A stretch of 64,000 nucleotides of DNA from assembly GCF_003573695.1 (NCBI RefSeq), contig NC_039362.1:3694929-3758928 (forward strand), given 5' to 3'. The position numbers were made by a program, and so were the translations under genes. The stretch comes from Papaver somniferum. Lineage: Eukaryota > Streptophyta > Magnoliopsida > Ranunculales > Papaveraceae. Below, in pieces: positions 45,849 to 56,854 of the stretch (the first letter of the stretch is position 1; the number at the start of each line of letters is the position of its first letter). The notes beneath the pieces were generated by a model. That model had not been told where the DNA came from and made no database searches. It saw nothing but the letters and a program-made list of their open reading frames with translations.

Positions 45849-48450
45849 TGATGAGTGCCAAATAATGTATATATTTATCCCTTTTTGTTGGCATTTAACT
45901 CATCTTTTGTGCAGTAATTCTACATTTTATCCCATATTCTGTATTTTCATTGTTTTCAAGAATAAATATTTTTCTTACTTAATTTTGCATTTTTAGGTAA
46001 TAAATAAAGTCTGGATAACTTGCGGAGCAGAAAAGAGCTGAAGAGTAGTGAAAAGCCGGAAGAAATTACGCAAGGAAGCCGCAAAGAATGGTGCGCACAA
46101 GACCAAAAAGCTAGGAATGGGCTCAAGAAGGAAGAATTGTTCTTAAAGAAGATATGGGCTTGGCATACCCAAGGCCCAAAACCCTTACCCAAACCCATTT
46201 TCTATATCCATACCCGCCTCCATTCTCAGCCGTTAGATCGGATCCATCTCATCATTCAATGGTCGCTTCTTCATCGTTCATCAAAATCTGAAGTCCATGC
46301 AAAACACCATAGTACCTAAATTCCAAGCCTTCAGATTAGATCACATTTAGATCCTACGGTCGCTTCTTTGCCTGCGCATCAAATCTCGATACTTCCGCTT
46401 AACACTACAACACCTAACCTCGATCTTCGCCGTTAACTTCGTTGTATCAATACATCCGACGGTCGCTACCAGCCTCTTCAGGGATAGCCATCCGATTCAC
46501 CTACCAGCTTCGCATCCAGTGACTCATATTCGCCAACATCGAACTTTGATATCCCGCCTCACACACTAGCAACCTAACCCTATACCCTAAAATCTATCGA
46601 CTTCTCTTTCATTTCCTTCTTCTTCTTCTCTTTCTCTCCACCTCCTCTCTGCAACACCCATTCCGCCACCATACCTCTGCCACAACCACCAAAAGCCATC
46701 ATGTCTCTCACCAATCGAAGCCCATCATCATCCTACCCTTCTACCTACCTATTTCACCATTCTCTCTTCCTTTTGTGAAACCCTAGAGGAGAGATTAGTG
46801 AAATATGTCGAGCTAGAAAGAGAAATTGAAGGCATGGGAAGGAGCAGAGAAGGGAGAAGAAGCATGGGTTGAAGACGGACTCGTCTTATCACAGTTGGTG
46901 AGTAAAAAAATCAAAACCCTAATTTTACTGTTAATTTGGGGATTTTTGGGATTGAGCTTGCATGTACAAATTGAAGGCATGGGTTGCATCAGGAGAAGAA
47001 TAAGAGGCATGGGTCGACATATGAGGGCTGTTTTTAGTAGGTTAGGTGAGTCAATTTCACTTTTTGGTGAAACCCTAATTCTCTGATATTTTGGGGATTT
47101 TTAGGTTTTTGCTTGCTTGTATAAATAGAAGGTGTTGGGTGTGAAATTGGCTCATGCTGGAATAGCCAGTGTCCAGAACTGTTATGTTCTGTTAATGTTT
47201 TTTTTGAGTATCTTCAATTTGTGCTGTTTCATGCACTGTTCCTGTTTAATCATGTATGTGTTCTGTTTAAATTTGTTGTTCATGTTAAGCTGCTGTTAAT
47301 GTGATGTTTGTGATGTTTGTTCCTTCATTGTTCATCTTTTGTTCATTATTTATGTTTTCCTGTTCTCTAATGTTCTTGTTATGTATGTTCTAAACCTCAA
47401 ATGCTAGGACTAGATGAAACCATGAATCAATAAGATAGTCTTCATCATGTGCAGCTCATGTTCAGTGTTGCTAAGCCCTTAGACTAGTTGTGCTTTAATC
47501 AGACAATTAGTACTTTGGTAACTATTTTAGCTGTGAGTAGAATATCCCTTAGGTTAATGGTGGATTCAACATCCTAGTGTTCTTTCATCACTCTTGTTTG
47601 TTGTTTTGTGTGAATGTTAGGCTAAAGCCTTTGAAGCATTGGATTTATTGAGCAGTGGGGATAAACTAGTGCTCACTAGTGACTGTGAGCAAACTGGTTC
47701 TCTTCCTACTCTAGTTGTATGCCTAGGCTCACCTTCACCATCTCACCTTCACCATCTCCTCTTCCCTTGGCTTAGGCCTTGGTTTACTTCCATTGTTCTT
47801 GTTTAGTTTCATTGCACTGTCACTTTTCCTCATTCCTTCACTGCCACTGTTTTACTTTCACTTGTACTTCATTTTGTTTGCTATTTGCTCCTACTACTTG
47901 CTGTTGTTGTGCTGCTGCTGTGCACTGTTTTCGCTGCTGCTGTGCACTGCTTCTGCTGCTGCTGAAGCCACCACTGCTGCTGCTGCTTCTTCTCCAGCCC
48001 AGCCTTGTCTGCTGCTGCTCCAAAGCTCACTTCAAACACTGAGACCAAGTTCAGTTCATTGAAACCAAAGGCTAAAATCCCAGGTTCAAACCCCACTCAC
48101 TGGTAATTCCAAAAGCTGAGCCCAATTCACAGTTGAACTGTTGAGCCCAAAGCTCAAATCAGTTCACTGAAACCAAGCCCATTTCATTTTACTTCAAAGG
48201 CCCAAGGCCTAAAGCACTTCATTATCAAACAAGCCTATAATCCAAAGGTACCCTAAGCCCAAAGCCCAAAAGGCTTCATAGTTAACCAACAACAAATTAG
48301 AGCCCAAAATAGCTAGAGAACTCCAAACACACCCAGTCTCTGTGGATCGACCCGTACTTGCACGAGCTACAACTGACGACCGTGCACTTGCGGTATTACT
48401 GTAGGCCCGTTTTCATTACGCTTAATTTTCACACATCTCCGGGCCCACCA
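45849..48450 (+). mobile_element. 5' LTR of the LARD-like element
   Basis: 2,602 bp, uninterrupted. It contains a pyrimidine-rich CTGCTGCTG run (47900-48000) and many GCCCAA words (48110-48300). The ORFs inside it (46020-46319, 47779-48062) are recapitulated in the other LTR and show no protein features. Confidence 0.92.
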
Positions 48451-48456
48451 AGTTTT

Positions 48457-48474
48457 TGGCGCCGTTGCCGGGGA
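48457..48474 (+). other. Primer binding site (tRNA-Asp type)
   Basis: TGGCGCCGTTGCCGGGGA, complementary to the 3' end of plant tRNA-Asp, six bases after the LTR end. Confidence 0.85.
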
Positions 48475-48518
48475 CCATTTTACATTTAAATATAATATCT
48501 TTGGGCCCACCAAGTTTT

Positions 48519-48536
48519 TGGCGCCGCTGCCGGGGA
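48519..48536 (+). repeat. Second PBS-like copy
   Basis: GGGCCCACCAAGTTTTTGGC GCCG-C-TGCCGGGGA repeats the LTR end plus PBS 62 bases downstream with one change (T to C). Confidence 0.85.
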
Positions 48537-50639
48537 TTGGTGCTGTGTTTTTCTTGTAGTTTTATTAGCTATTTTTGCATTTCACTGCATAGCATTTGCA
48601 TCTGCATCTGCTTCACTTCATTTGCTGTTGGACCTGCTGTTCTGAACCAGTTTTTCCTCTGCTGGGACGCCACCAAGGAAAAGAACCAAAGCCCAACTGG
48701 GTTTTTGCAACAATATCAGAGCAGCTGGGCTGTGCTTAAAAGGTAACCCATTTAAGAGAACCCGAATTGTGGGCTTCCATTTTTAATTGTGGGCTTGTAA
48801 TATTAAAGCCAATTTTTGGGCTTCTCTTATTTTCTGTTGGGTTTGTAATAATTTATTTGTGGGCTTGTTTGTTTAATTTGTGGGCTTGTTTAAATTCTTT
48901 CATTGGACTTGTATTTTGGACTCTGGGTTTAAACCCAGCTGAGCTTCTAACCGATTGTGGGCTTGTTTCCACTCAAGAGTGGACCTCGAAACCAAAGTTT
49001 TAAAACAAACGTCGGGCCTTAACCAACTGGGCCAAATTAAACTTTCAAAATTAAAACTTAGTGTTTCGTGGGCCGCAGCCTTCCTCCCATTCCATTAGAG
49101 GACCAACAGTGGGCTTGCTCCCAATTTCAAAAACCAAAAATTTCTCCCATAAAAACCAAAGTTTTCCAAATGTTTCCCTAAAAAACCAAAATTTTTCTTT
49201 CCATCAAAGCCAAATGTCTCCCGACAAAACCAAATTTTTCCCAAAAAGTCCAATCCCATTAAAAACCAAATTTTCTTGTAGATAATGTGTTAGTTAAAAT
49301 TCCTTTTGTATATATTTTGCTAATCCAATATGATCTCGGCTGAAATATGTTGGATTTTTTTTCCTTGAATAACGGAGTTTTAATCGAGCTCTCGCCGTAC
49401 AATCGGGTATTCTCTCTCCTTTTACTCTACTCAGCATGTTCCTCTTCATATATTGTTTTATAATTCTTTCCATATTTTGAAACATTGAGGACAATGTTTA
49501 GTTTAGGTTTGGGGGTATAGAGTAGATACCACGATAATATGCCATAATTGAAAACAAAACTCCTTCTTCTTTTGAAAAAATAAAAAAAAAATTCAAAAAA
49601 AATTAAAAAATTCAAAAAATTAAAAAATTCAAAAAAATAAAAAAATGGAGCTCATTTACCTTGAAATGTTGACTCTTGTGCAAATATGTAATTATTAGGA
49701 GTCTTAATCTAGATATTTAGGCACCCTGATTCTAGCACAATTCACATAGTGATAAGAAATTTGCACGCGCACGATCTGCCAATACATGTATGGCCTCGAT
49801 CTTCAAGGTGTTTGATAGGAAGTTACGATTGCCAATCACTTTAGAATACTGAACGAAACTTGACTAGCTTGTTCTTTGGTTGGTTGGGATAGAAGGTGGA
49901 GGTTACACTAAGAAAAACAACCATCGAATTTAACTGGGTGTATCAAAAAGGGCTACCTCTTGCAAAGTGTCATGTAATCTTTTGTTTCCTTTTGTATATG
50001 TACCAAAAGTGTCTCCTTAAAAAAAAAAATAAAAAAAAAATCAAGTATTTATCAATTCCATTCTCTCTTGTTCCAAAAACAAAAGAGAGTAGTCAATGTA
50101 AATAAGAGTCATGTAAAGAGTCATTTTGTTGTTTTATTGTAATAAGCAAGGAGGGTGTATGCCATTGATGTACAACGCGAGTAATTGTGAAATACCTCCA
50201 ACTCATTCACAATTCTCGTAAAGTCCGGACAGCTAGCTAGATTTCGACCTTGGTTCTTAGCCTGAGAAACTATCTCTTGGTGATTAGTAGTCATAACTTC
50301 AGATCTTTCTTTACACATGTGTAGATACACTTTACACTCTTATCACATGTCTTTATTTGTTATCAGTGCTAGGATTGTGCCTTCGATAGCTAGATTGACA
50401 TCTCCATTTTGCTGTAAGCTTAACTGACTTGCACATGTCACATTTGATGGGATCTAAGCTTATATTTTGACCTAGAACTTTGTAGGTACGTTCTAAGCAA
50501 ACTTTCACGAGACTTCAACTCGTCCACTAGGGACACTTAGTGGTTTAAAAGGCTTAGTGCATACGCTAAATGCATTCGAGAGACCAGCGACAGTGGTATA
50601 GTTAGGATTTCCTTAGTTTTGTTTTACTTGAGGACAAGT
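48537..50639. other. Non-coding interior of the LARD-like element
   Basis: Contains GTGGGCTTGT repeats (48760-48960), CAAA-rich CCAAAATTT words (49130-49270), and an internal ACATTGAGGACAATGTTTAG...GGTTTGGGGGTATA (about 49482-49519) that looks like a second polypurine tract. An A-rich AAAAAATTCAAAA run follows at 49577-49646. No ORF with protein features. Confidence 0.6.
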
Positions 50640-50661
50640 AAAATTCAGGTTTGGGGGTATT
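50640..50661 (+). other. Polypurine tract of the LARD-like element
   Basis: AAAATTCAGGTTTGGGGGTATT lies directly before the 3' LTR start, preceded by ACTTGAGGACAAG. Confidence 0.8.
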
Positions 50662-53600
50662 TGATGAGTGCCAAATAATGTATATATTTATCCCTTTTTG
50701 TTGGCATTTAACTCATCTTTTGTGCAGTAATTCTACATTTTATCCCATATTCTGTATTTTCATTGATTTCAAGAATAAATATTTTTCTTACTTAATTTTG
50801 CATTTTTAGGTAATAAATAAAGTCTGGATAACTTGCGGAGCAGAAAAGAGCTGAAGAGTAGTGAAAATCCGGAAGAAATTACGCAAGGAAGCCGCAAAGA
50901 ATGGTGCGCACAAGACCAAAAAGCTAGGAATGGGCTCAAGAAGGAAGAATTGTTCTTAAAGAAGATATGGGCTTGGCATACCCAAGGCCCAAAACCCTTA
51001 CCCAAACCCATTTTCTATATCCATACCCGCCTCCATTCTCAGCCGTTAGATCGGATCCATCTCATCATCCAATGGTCGCTTCTTCATCGTTCATCAAAAT
51101 CTGAAGTCCATGCAAAACACCATAGTACCTAAATTCCAAGCCTTCAGATTAGATCACATTTAGATCCTACGGTCGCTTCTTTGCCTGCGCATCAAATCTC
51201 GATACTTCCGCTTAACACTACAACACCTAACCTCGATCTTCGCCGTTAACTTCGTTGTATCAATACATCCGACGGTCACTACCAGCCTCTTCAGGGATAG
51301 CCATCCGATTCACCTACCAGCTTCGCATCCAGTGACTCATATTCGCCAACATCGAACTTTGATATCCCGCCTCACACACTAGCAACCTAACCCTATACCC
51401 TAAAATATATCGACTTCTCTTTCATTTCCTTGTTCTTCTTCTCTTTCTCTCCACCTCCTCTCTGCAACACCCATTCCGCCACCATACCTCTGCCACAACC
51501 ACCAAAAGCCATCATGGCTCTCACCAATCGAAACCCATCATCATCCTACCCTTCTACCTACCTATTTCACCATTCTCTCTTCCTTTTCAGAAACCCTAGA
51601 GGAGAGATTAGTGAAATATGTCGAGCTAGAAAGAGAAATTGAAGGCATGGGAAGGAGCAGAGAAGGGAGAAGAAGCATGGGTTGAAGACGGACTCGTCTT
51701 ATCACAGTTGGTGAGTAAAAAAATCAAAACCCTAATTTTACTGTTAATTTTGGGATTTTTGGGATTGAGCTTGCATGTACAAATTGAAGGCATGGGTTGC
51801 ATCAGGAGAAGAATAAGAGGCATGGGTCGACGTATGAGGGCTGTTATCAGTAGGTTAGGTGAGTCAATTTCACTTTTTGGTGAAACCCTAATTCTCTGAT
51901 ATCATAAAAAAATAGATAATCCACGTATAGGAGAACCTTTTACCGCGTTAGGCACTAATATATTTTTAACGTATAATTAGATCGGATGGTCGGTGCAAGG
52001 CCAGAAATTGGAACACATTGATTCCGCTCGTTCCCGTCCTTCGCTTCAGGGCCTGTCCCTCAGTGTGGTCAGTACCTAAGACTGTCGGGCAGCGAAGCTT
52101 ACACTTGTTCACTTAACGGTTCACCAGGGCCTCTTTCCTGGGAGCGAGGATGCATGCCAGTTTCATACGACCAGGTGGAGTGGCACAAGATCTGCCTCTT
52201 GGCTTATGTCGAGATATTGATTCCTTCACGCAATAATTTGCTTCTCGTATCGACGAATCAGAAGAGATGTTAACCGGCAACCGTATGGTCCCTAAGGGAT
52301 ACAATTTTGTCCTAATCAACCGACTTCATCGAGAAAGAATACTTTTTTTAGGCCAACAAGTTGATAGCGAGATCGCAAATCAACTTATGGGTCTTTTGGG
52401 GATTTTTAGGTTTTTGCTTGCTTGTATAAATAGAATGTGTTGGGTGTGAAATTGGCTCATGCTGGAATAGCCAGTGTCCAGAACTGTTATGTTCTGTTAA
52501 TGTTTTTTTTGAGTCTCTTCAATTTGTGATGTTTCATGCACTGTTCCTGTTTAATCATGTATGTGTTCTGTTTAAATTTGTTGTTCATGTTAAGCTGCTG
52601 TTAATGTGATGTTTGTGATGTTTGTTCCTTCATTGTTCATCTTTTGTTCATTATTTATGTTTTCCTGTTCTCTAATGTTCTTGTTATGTATGTTCTAAAC
52701 CTCAAATGCTAGGACTAGATGAAACCATGAATCAATAAGATAGTCTTCATCATGTGCAGCTCATGTTCAGTGTTGCTAAGCCCTTAGACTAGTTGTGCTT
52801 TAATCAGACAATTAGTACTTTGGTAACTATTTAGCTGTGAGTAGAATATCCCTTAGGTTAATGGTGGATTCAACATCCTAGTGTTCTTTCATCACTCTTG
52901 TTTGCTGTTTTGTGTGAATGTTAGGCTAAAGCCTTTGAAGCATTGGATTTATTGAGCAGTGGGGAGAAACTAGTGCTCACTAGTGACTGTGAGCAAACTG
53001 GTTCTCTTCCCACTCTAGTTGTATGCCTAGGCTCACCTTCACCATCTCACCTTCACCATCTCCCCTGCCCTTGGCTTAGGCCTTGGTTTACTTCCATTGT
53101 TCTTGTTTAGTTTCATTGCACTGTCACTTTTCCTCATTCCTTCACTGCCACTGTTTTACTTTCGCTTGTCCTTCATTTTGTTTGCTATTTGCTCCTACTA
53201 CTTGTTGTTGTTGTGCTGCTGCTGTGTACTGTTTTCGCTGCTGCTGTGCACTGCTTCTGCTGCTGCTGAAGCCACCACTGCTGCTGCTGCTTCTTCTCCA
53301 GCCCAGCCTTGTCTGCTGCTGCTCCAAAGCTCACTTCAAACACTGAGCCCAAGTTCAGTTCATTGAAACCAAAGGATAAAAGCCCAGGTTCAAAGCCCAC
53401 TCACTGGTAATTCCAAAAGCTGAGCCCAATTCACAGTTGAACTGTTGAGCCCAAAGCTCAAATCAGTTCACTGAAACCAAGCCCATTTCATTTTACTTCA
53501 AAGGCCCAAGGCCTAAAGCACTTCATTATCAAACAAGCCTATAATCCAAAGGTACCCTAAGCCCAAAGCCCAAAAGGCTTCATAGTTAACCAACAACAAA

Positions 53601-53754
53601 TTAGAGCCCAAAATAGCTAGAGAACTCCAAACACACCCAGTCTCTGTGGATCGACCCGTACTTGCACGAGCTACAACTGACGACCGTGCACTTGCGGTAT
53701 TACTGTAGGCCCGTTTTCATTACGCTTAATTTTCACACATCTCCGGTCCCACCA
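50662..53754 (+). mobile_element. 3' LTR of the LARD-like element
   Basis: 3,093 bp; the 491-bp excess over the 5' LTR is exactly accounted for by the organelle-derived insert at 51903-52393. Confidence 0.92.
51903..52393 (+). other. clpP: Organelle-DNA insert ending in plastid clpP
   Basis: Absent from the sister LTR, where GATAT joins TTTGGGG directly. The last 77 bases (52317-52393) encode [20 protein letters not shown] then NQLMGL, the start of plastid ClpP exon 2. The bases before it (GGATACAATTTTGTCCTAAT) look like the domain VI hairpin and AT end of the clpP group II intron 1. The first ~410 bases are GC-richer than the surroundings and not identified. They may be clpP intron, another plastid region or mitochondrial DNA, so the piece may be a mosaic. 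Not functional: no start, and cut after 26 codons. Confidence 0.75.
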
Positions 53755-53759
53755 CTATC

Positions 53760-55220
53760 GTAGATAGAAATCTCAAGACAATTATTACAATTGTACTCGT
53801 ACGATAGAAACGACAAGATCAGATCACACAACTACGATAAAAGTAGTATCGTTCTAGCTTCACAATCCTAATGAAGTCTTTAAGTCGTTAACCTGGTTTA
53901 GAAGAAGAAACCAAAGGTAAAAGGAGAATCGACTCTAGCTTAGCACAACTAGTATCACAGAAAATGTGTGGGGATTAGGTTTCCCAGTTGCTAGAGTTCT
54001 CCCATATATAGTCTTTCAAATCAGGGTTTGCAATCAATATTAGCTTGCTAACAAAGCATTCAATATTCATCGTTAGATGAAAAACTGATTAGATTCAAGC
54101 TAATATTTATCATCTGTTAGATCAAAAACATAGCTTGTTATACACACATGAAATGCACGTATGCAGGCTTGTGAAAACCGTACCCAAACTTGTACATTAG
54201 TTGGTTCAACAATAGTTAACCAAATGGTTAGCCATATGATAACTTTCATATCAACCATATTCTTCTTCACTATAACTAGTTCAAATGACTCAAATGAACT
54301 AGTTAGAGAGTTTTTCAATTGCTTAGATCTTTATGTACTACACAAGACACAATTGAAGCAAAAACGATTTGATTCACTCGAATCGGTTCATGAACTATAT
54401 AGCCACGGTTTGCAATAGCATTCCTTAGTTTATAGAGATGAGTTCACAAACATCGTTTTTATACATAACCTACTCAAGTTTGAGGACTGGGTTCGCGGAC
54501 TTAAGTTCCCGGATGGAGTTCACAAACTTCAGCAGAAATTCTCGGGTTTGAGAACTTCGCCAGTTCGCGGACTGAAGCTCACGCACTTCTCCGGTTATCT
54601 TGATCAACAAAGTTCTCAAACTTTGGTTCAAGGAATAATGACTTATACACATATGTGTTTCCACAACAATGCTTATATCCTCCATTGGTTATTTATTCTA
54701 AACTCTCATTTCAATCATTGAAACATTCTCAGAGGACGTTATATAGTTGTTATTCACAAACCATTTTTTGTCATAGCAATTTTCAAGGTGATTGAAACTT
54801 AACATGACTTTCATCACTAGGTAAAGATGAACTTGGCTAAAGCGAAAGCTTTACCAACACATATTTCGAGAAATATATATGCGAGATATACTCAGCTCGA
54901 AATACCACATGTGTATAGTCTTAGTCTATATAGTAATACGACTTTTGTCTCAAGATAAGAGATAGAGTAGATAGACTTTTGAGTGATAGATAAGTCTCCA
55001 CGTACCTTTTAGTCGATGAAGATCCACCAGTTCCTTGAGTAGTCCTTCGTCTTGTATGATGATTTCCATGGAGTTGTTGAGCTCAACTACACTGTCTATC
55101 CTAGTCCGAGACCTTAGCTATAGTATACTAGAAATAAAGACTTATAGTTTTGATCACTAACATTGATAAACATGCTTTAGATAGCAACACATGCGAGTTC
55201 GACCGAGCAATGCTCTAACA
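53760..55220 (-). mobile_element. A 3' LTR, right piece
   Basis: Resumes after the CTATC duplication with GTAGATAGAAATCTCAAG (solo LTR: GGAGATAGAAATCTCAAG) and ends GCAATGCTCTAACA. TATATA at 54005-54010 (minus); motif array 54478-54594. Confidence 0.88.
54478..54594. repeat. U3 array of GTTCGCGGACT-type motifs, A 3' LTR
   Basis: Repeated near-palindromes GGGTTCGCGGACTTAAG, AGTTCACAAACT, CGGGTTTGAGAACT and CAGTTCGCGGACTGAAG, bordered by ACATAACCTACTCAAGTT. Confidence 0.75.
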
Positions 55221-55236
55221 ATCTCCCCCTTTGTCA
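55221..55236 (-). other. Polypurine tract of A
   Basis: The minus strand reads TGACAAAGGGGGAGAT just before the LTR start TGTTAGAGC. Confidence 0.85.
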
Positions 55237-56854
55237 GTTTTAGTGACAAAACTATCAATACATATGGAATACAAAAAATATATAAATAAACTTTGTAGCT
55301 CCTATTCTACATGTCTAATCTTCAATATTACTCGAAATATTCGTCACTTCCAAGTACTCCAATGATCCCAAAGGTTGTAAGTTCAACATCATCATTGTTG
55401 AAAATCCATAGCTGTAACAACGAGAAAACAAGAGTTCTCAATCATTGTTATACAATGTCATAGTATCACTACACATCATCAAAGTCCAATTGCATCACAA
55501 CTTAAATAATAATACTATGGTGATATGTCACCCCCCTAGTCAATACTCCATCTCACATGGAAACCACTCCCCCTTACATAATGATCCGAAAACCATATGT
55601 ATTTGTAGTGTGAACTACATATTAATTCTCCCCCTTTTTGTCAATAAAATTGGCAAAGGTACAAGAACGGGATCCTAATGAAATTTCCTTAAGACACGTT
55701 TCATGACCAAAGGTAAGTATATATCATCTTATTTAGATGCGATCATAAATCCGAAGCTAAATGGATTCATCAAGGAGTCTATGAAGATACAAGATGACCC
55801 CTATAATATTCCACAGCCGCACTCCCCACAAAGATTTGGCAATTAAGCACAAGTTCAAAAGAACTCTCCCCCATAATATGTCATTCCCGAAGGAACGACA
55901 AGAGCGACCTTAATTTCAAAAGAAAAGAAGGATTTATTTGGACAACAAATCACATACAAGTATGAATTTGAATCCAAAAATATTCAATTACAAATGTAAC
56001 CGAATATGCTCAACACAAGTAAACTTATGGAGACTTAAAAACTCAATTAGATTAATCACAAGAGAACCCATAATTAATCTAAACGGAAAACACAATTAAA
56101 CTAATCACAAAACTAATCAATTTAATCGTTTATTATACTCACATAAGAAAATCTATGGAGCAATGACTAAGTTAATCATGAAAATAATCAACCCAGTCAA
56201 AACCGCTCAAACATAAGAAAAACTTGCGGAGTCATAACTAAACAACCACACAATATGATTAATTTAGTTCAATATGCTCGACATAAAGTACCTTACGGAA
56301 CACAACTAAGCTAATCATAATAATCAACTTGGTTGTCTAGTGCTCGACATTAGACACAATACGGAGCCTCACAGTAATACATCGATCAGGGAAGATCAAT
56401 TATTGCGGAATACACAAGGATTCATTCTATGTTTCCATCACCATTTGCACAATGACATACAATAGATATAATCCTTGAATTTCGAAAGATTTTAACCTAT
56501 CTTCCATCAAAAATTGACATAATAGGCTTAACTTTTGTATTTGTCAAAAGTCAATTCATTCTTTCATCAATACTTGCATATCAACTCATGAACGACTTTA
56601 CTTTTGACAAAGTATGGGACAATCAAGTTCACGAACTTAAACACACATATCCCATAACAATATTGCAATATATAAAACCATAAATATTAATACTGCAATG
56701 ATCATCTTCCAAACAAGTTTAGAATTTAAACCAATAAATATAAAAACAAGAAGATGAAAACGTTGGATATAGCTATGTGTAATCATAATAATGGCTATTC
56801 CAAACTCTAGTTATTCTTCTAAACAAAGACAAGAAAAATAGAAGATTTACTAGG
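55237..56854. other. 3' internal part of A, non-coding
   Basis: AT-rich; 55500-55900 aligns in reverse with A2 8690-9360. No coding signal, and none of the pol domains an autonomous copia element would have. It ends in CTAGG (56850-56854), the left TSD of the solo LTR. Confidence 0.6.

Larger units (their letters stand above)
45849..53754 (+). mobile_element. Non-autonomous LTR element with 2.6-kb LTRs (LARD-like, Ty3-type signals)
   Basis: TSD CTATC at 45844-45848 and 53755-53759. LTRs 45849-48450 and 50662-53754 begin TGATGAGTGCC and end CCCACCA. Internal region is only 2.2 kb with no protein. The PBS matches tRNA-Asp (TGGCGCCGTTGCCGGGGA), as in Athila/Tat-type Ty3 elements. The polypurine end GAGGACAAG...TTTGGGGGTATT is also Ty3-like. 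By eye the two LTRs differ at roughly 30 positions in 2.6 kb, about 1%, so the insertion is young. Confidence 0.92.

Noticed and set aside
46020..46319. 99-codon ORF duplicated at 50833-51132
   Set aside because: The duplication is explained by the two LTRs. There is no domain, and the reverse frame is equally open.
47779..48062. ORFs of 87-89 codons rich in Cys/Leu/Ala, repeated at 53083-53366
   Set aside because: They translate a CTGCTG microsatellite-like stretch inside both LTRs of the LARD-like element and have no protein features.
52113..52449. Possible real gene in the 3' LTR (60-codon ClpP-like ORF)
   Set aside because: It has only the first 26 codons of clpP exon 2, runs into LTR sequence, and is absent from the sister LTR.
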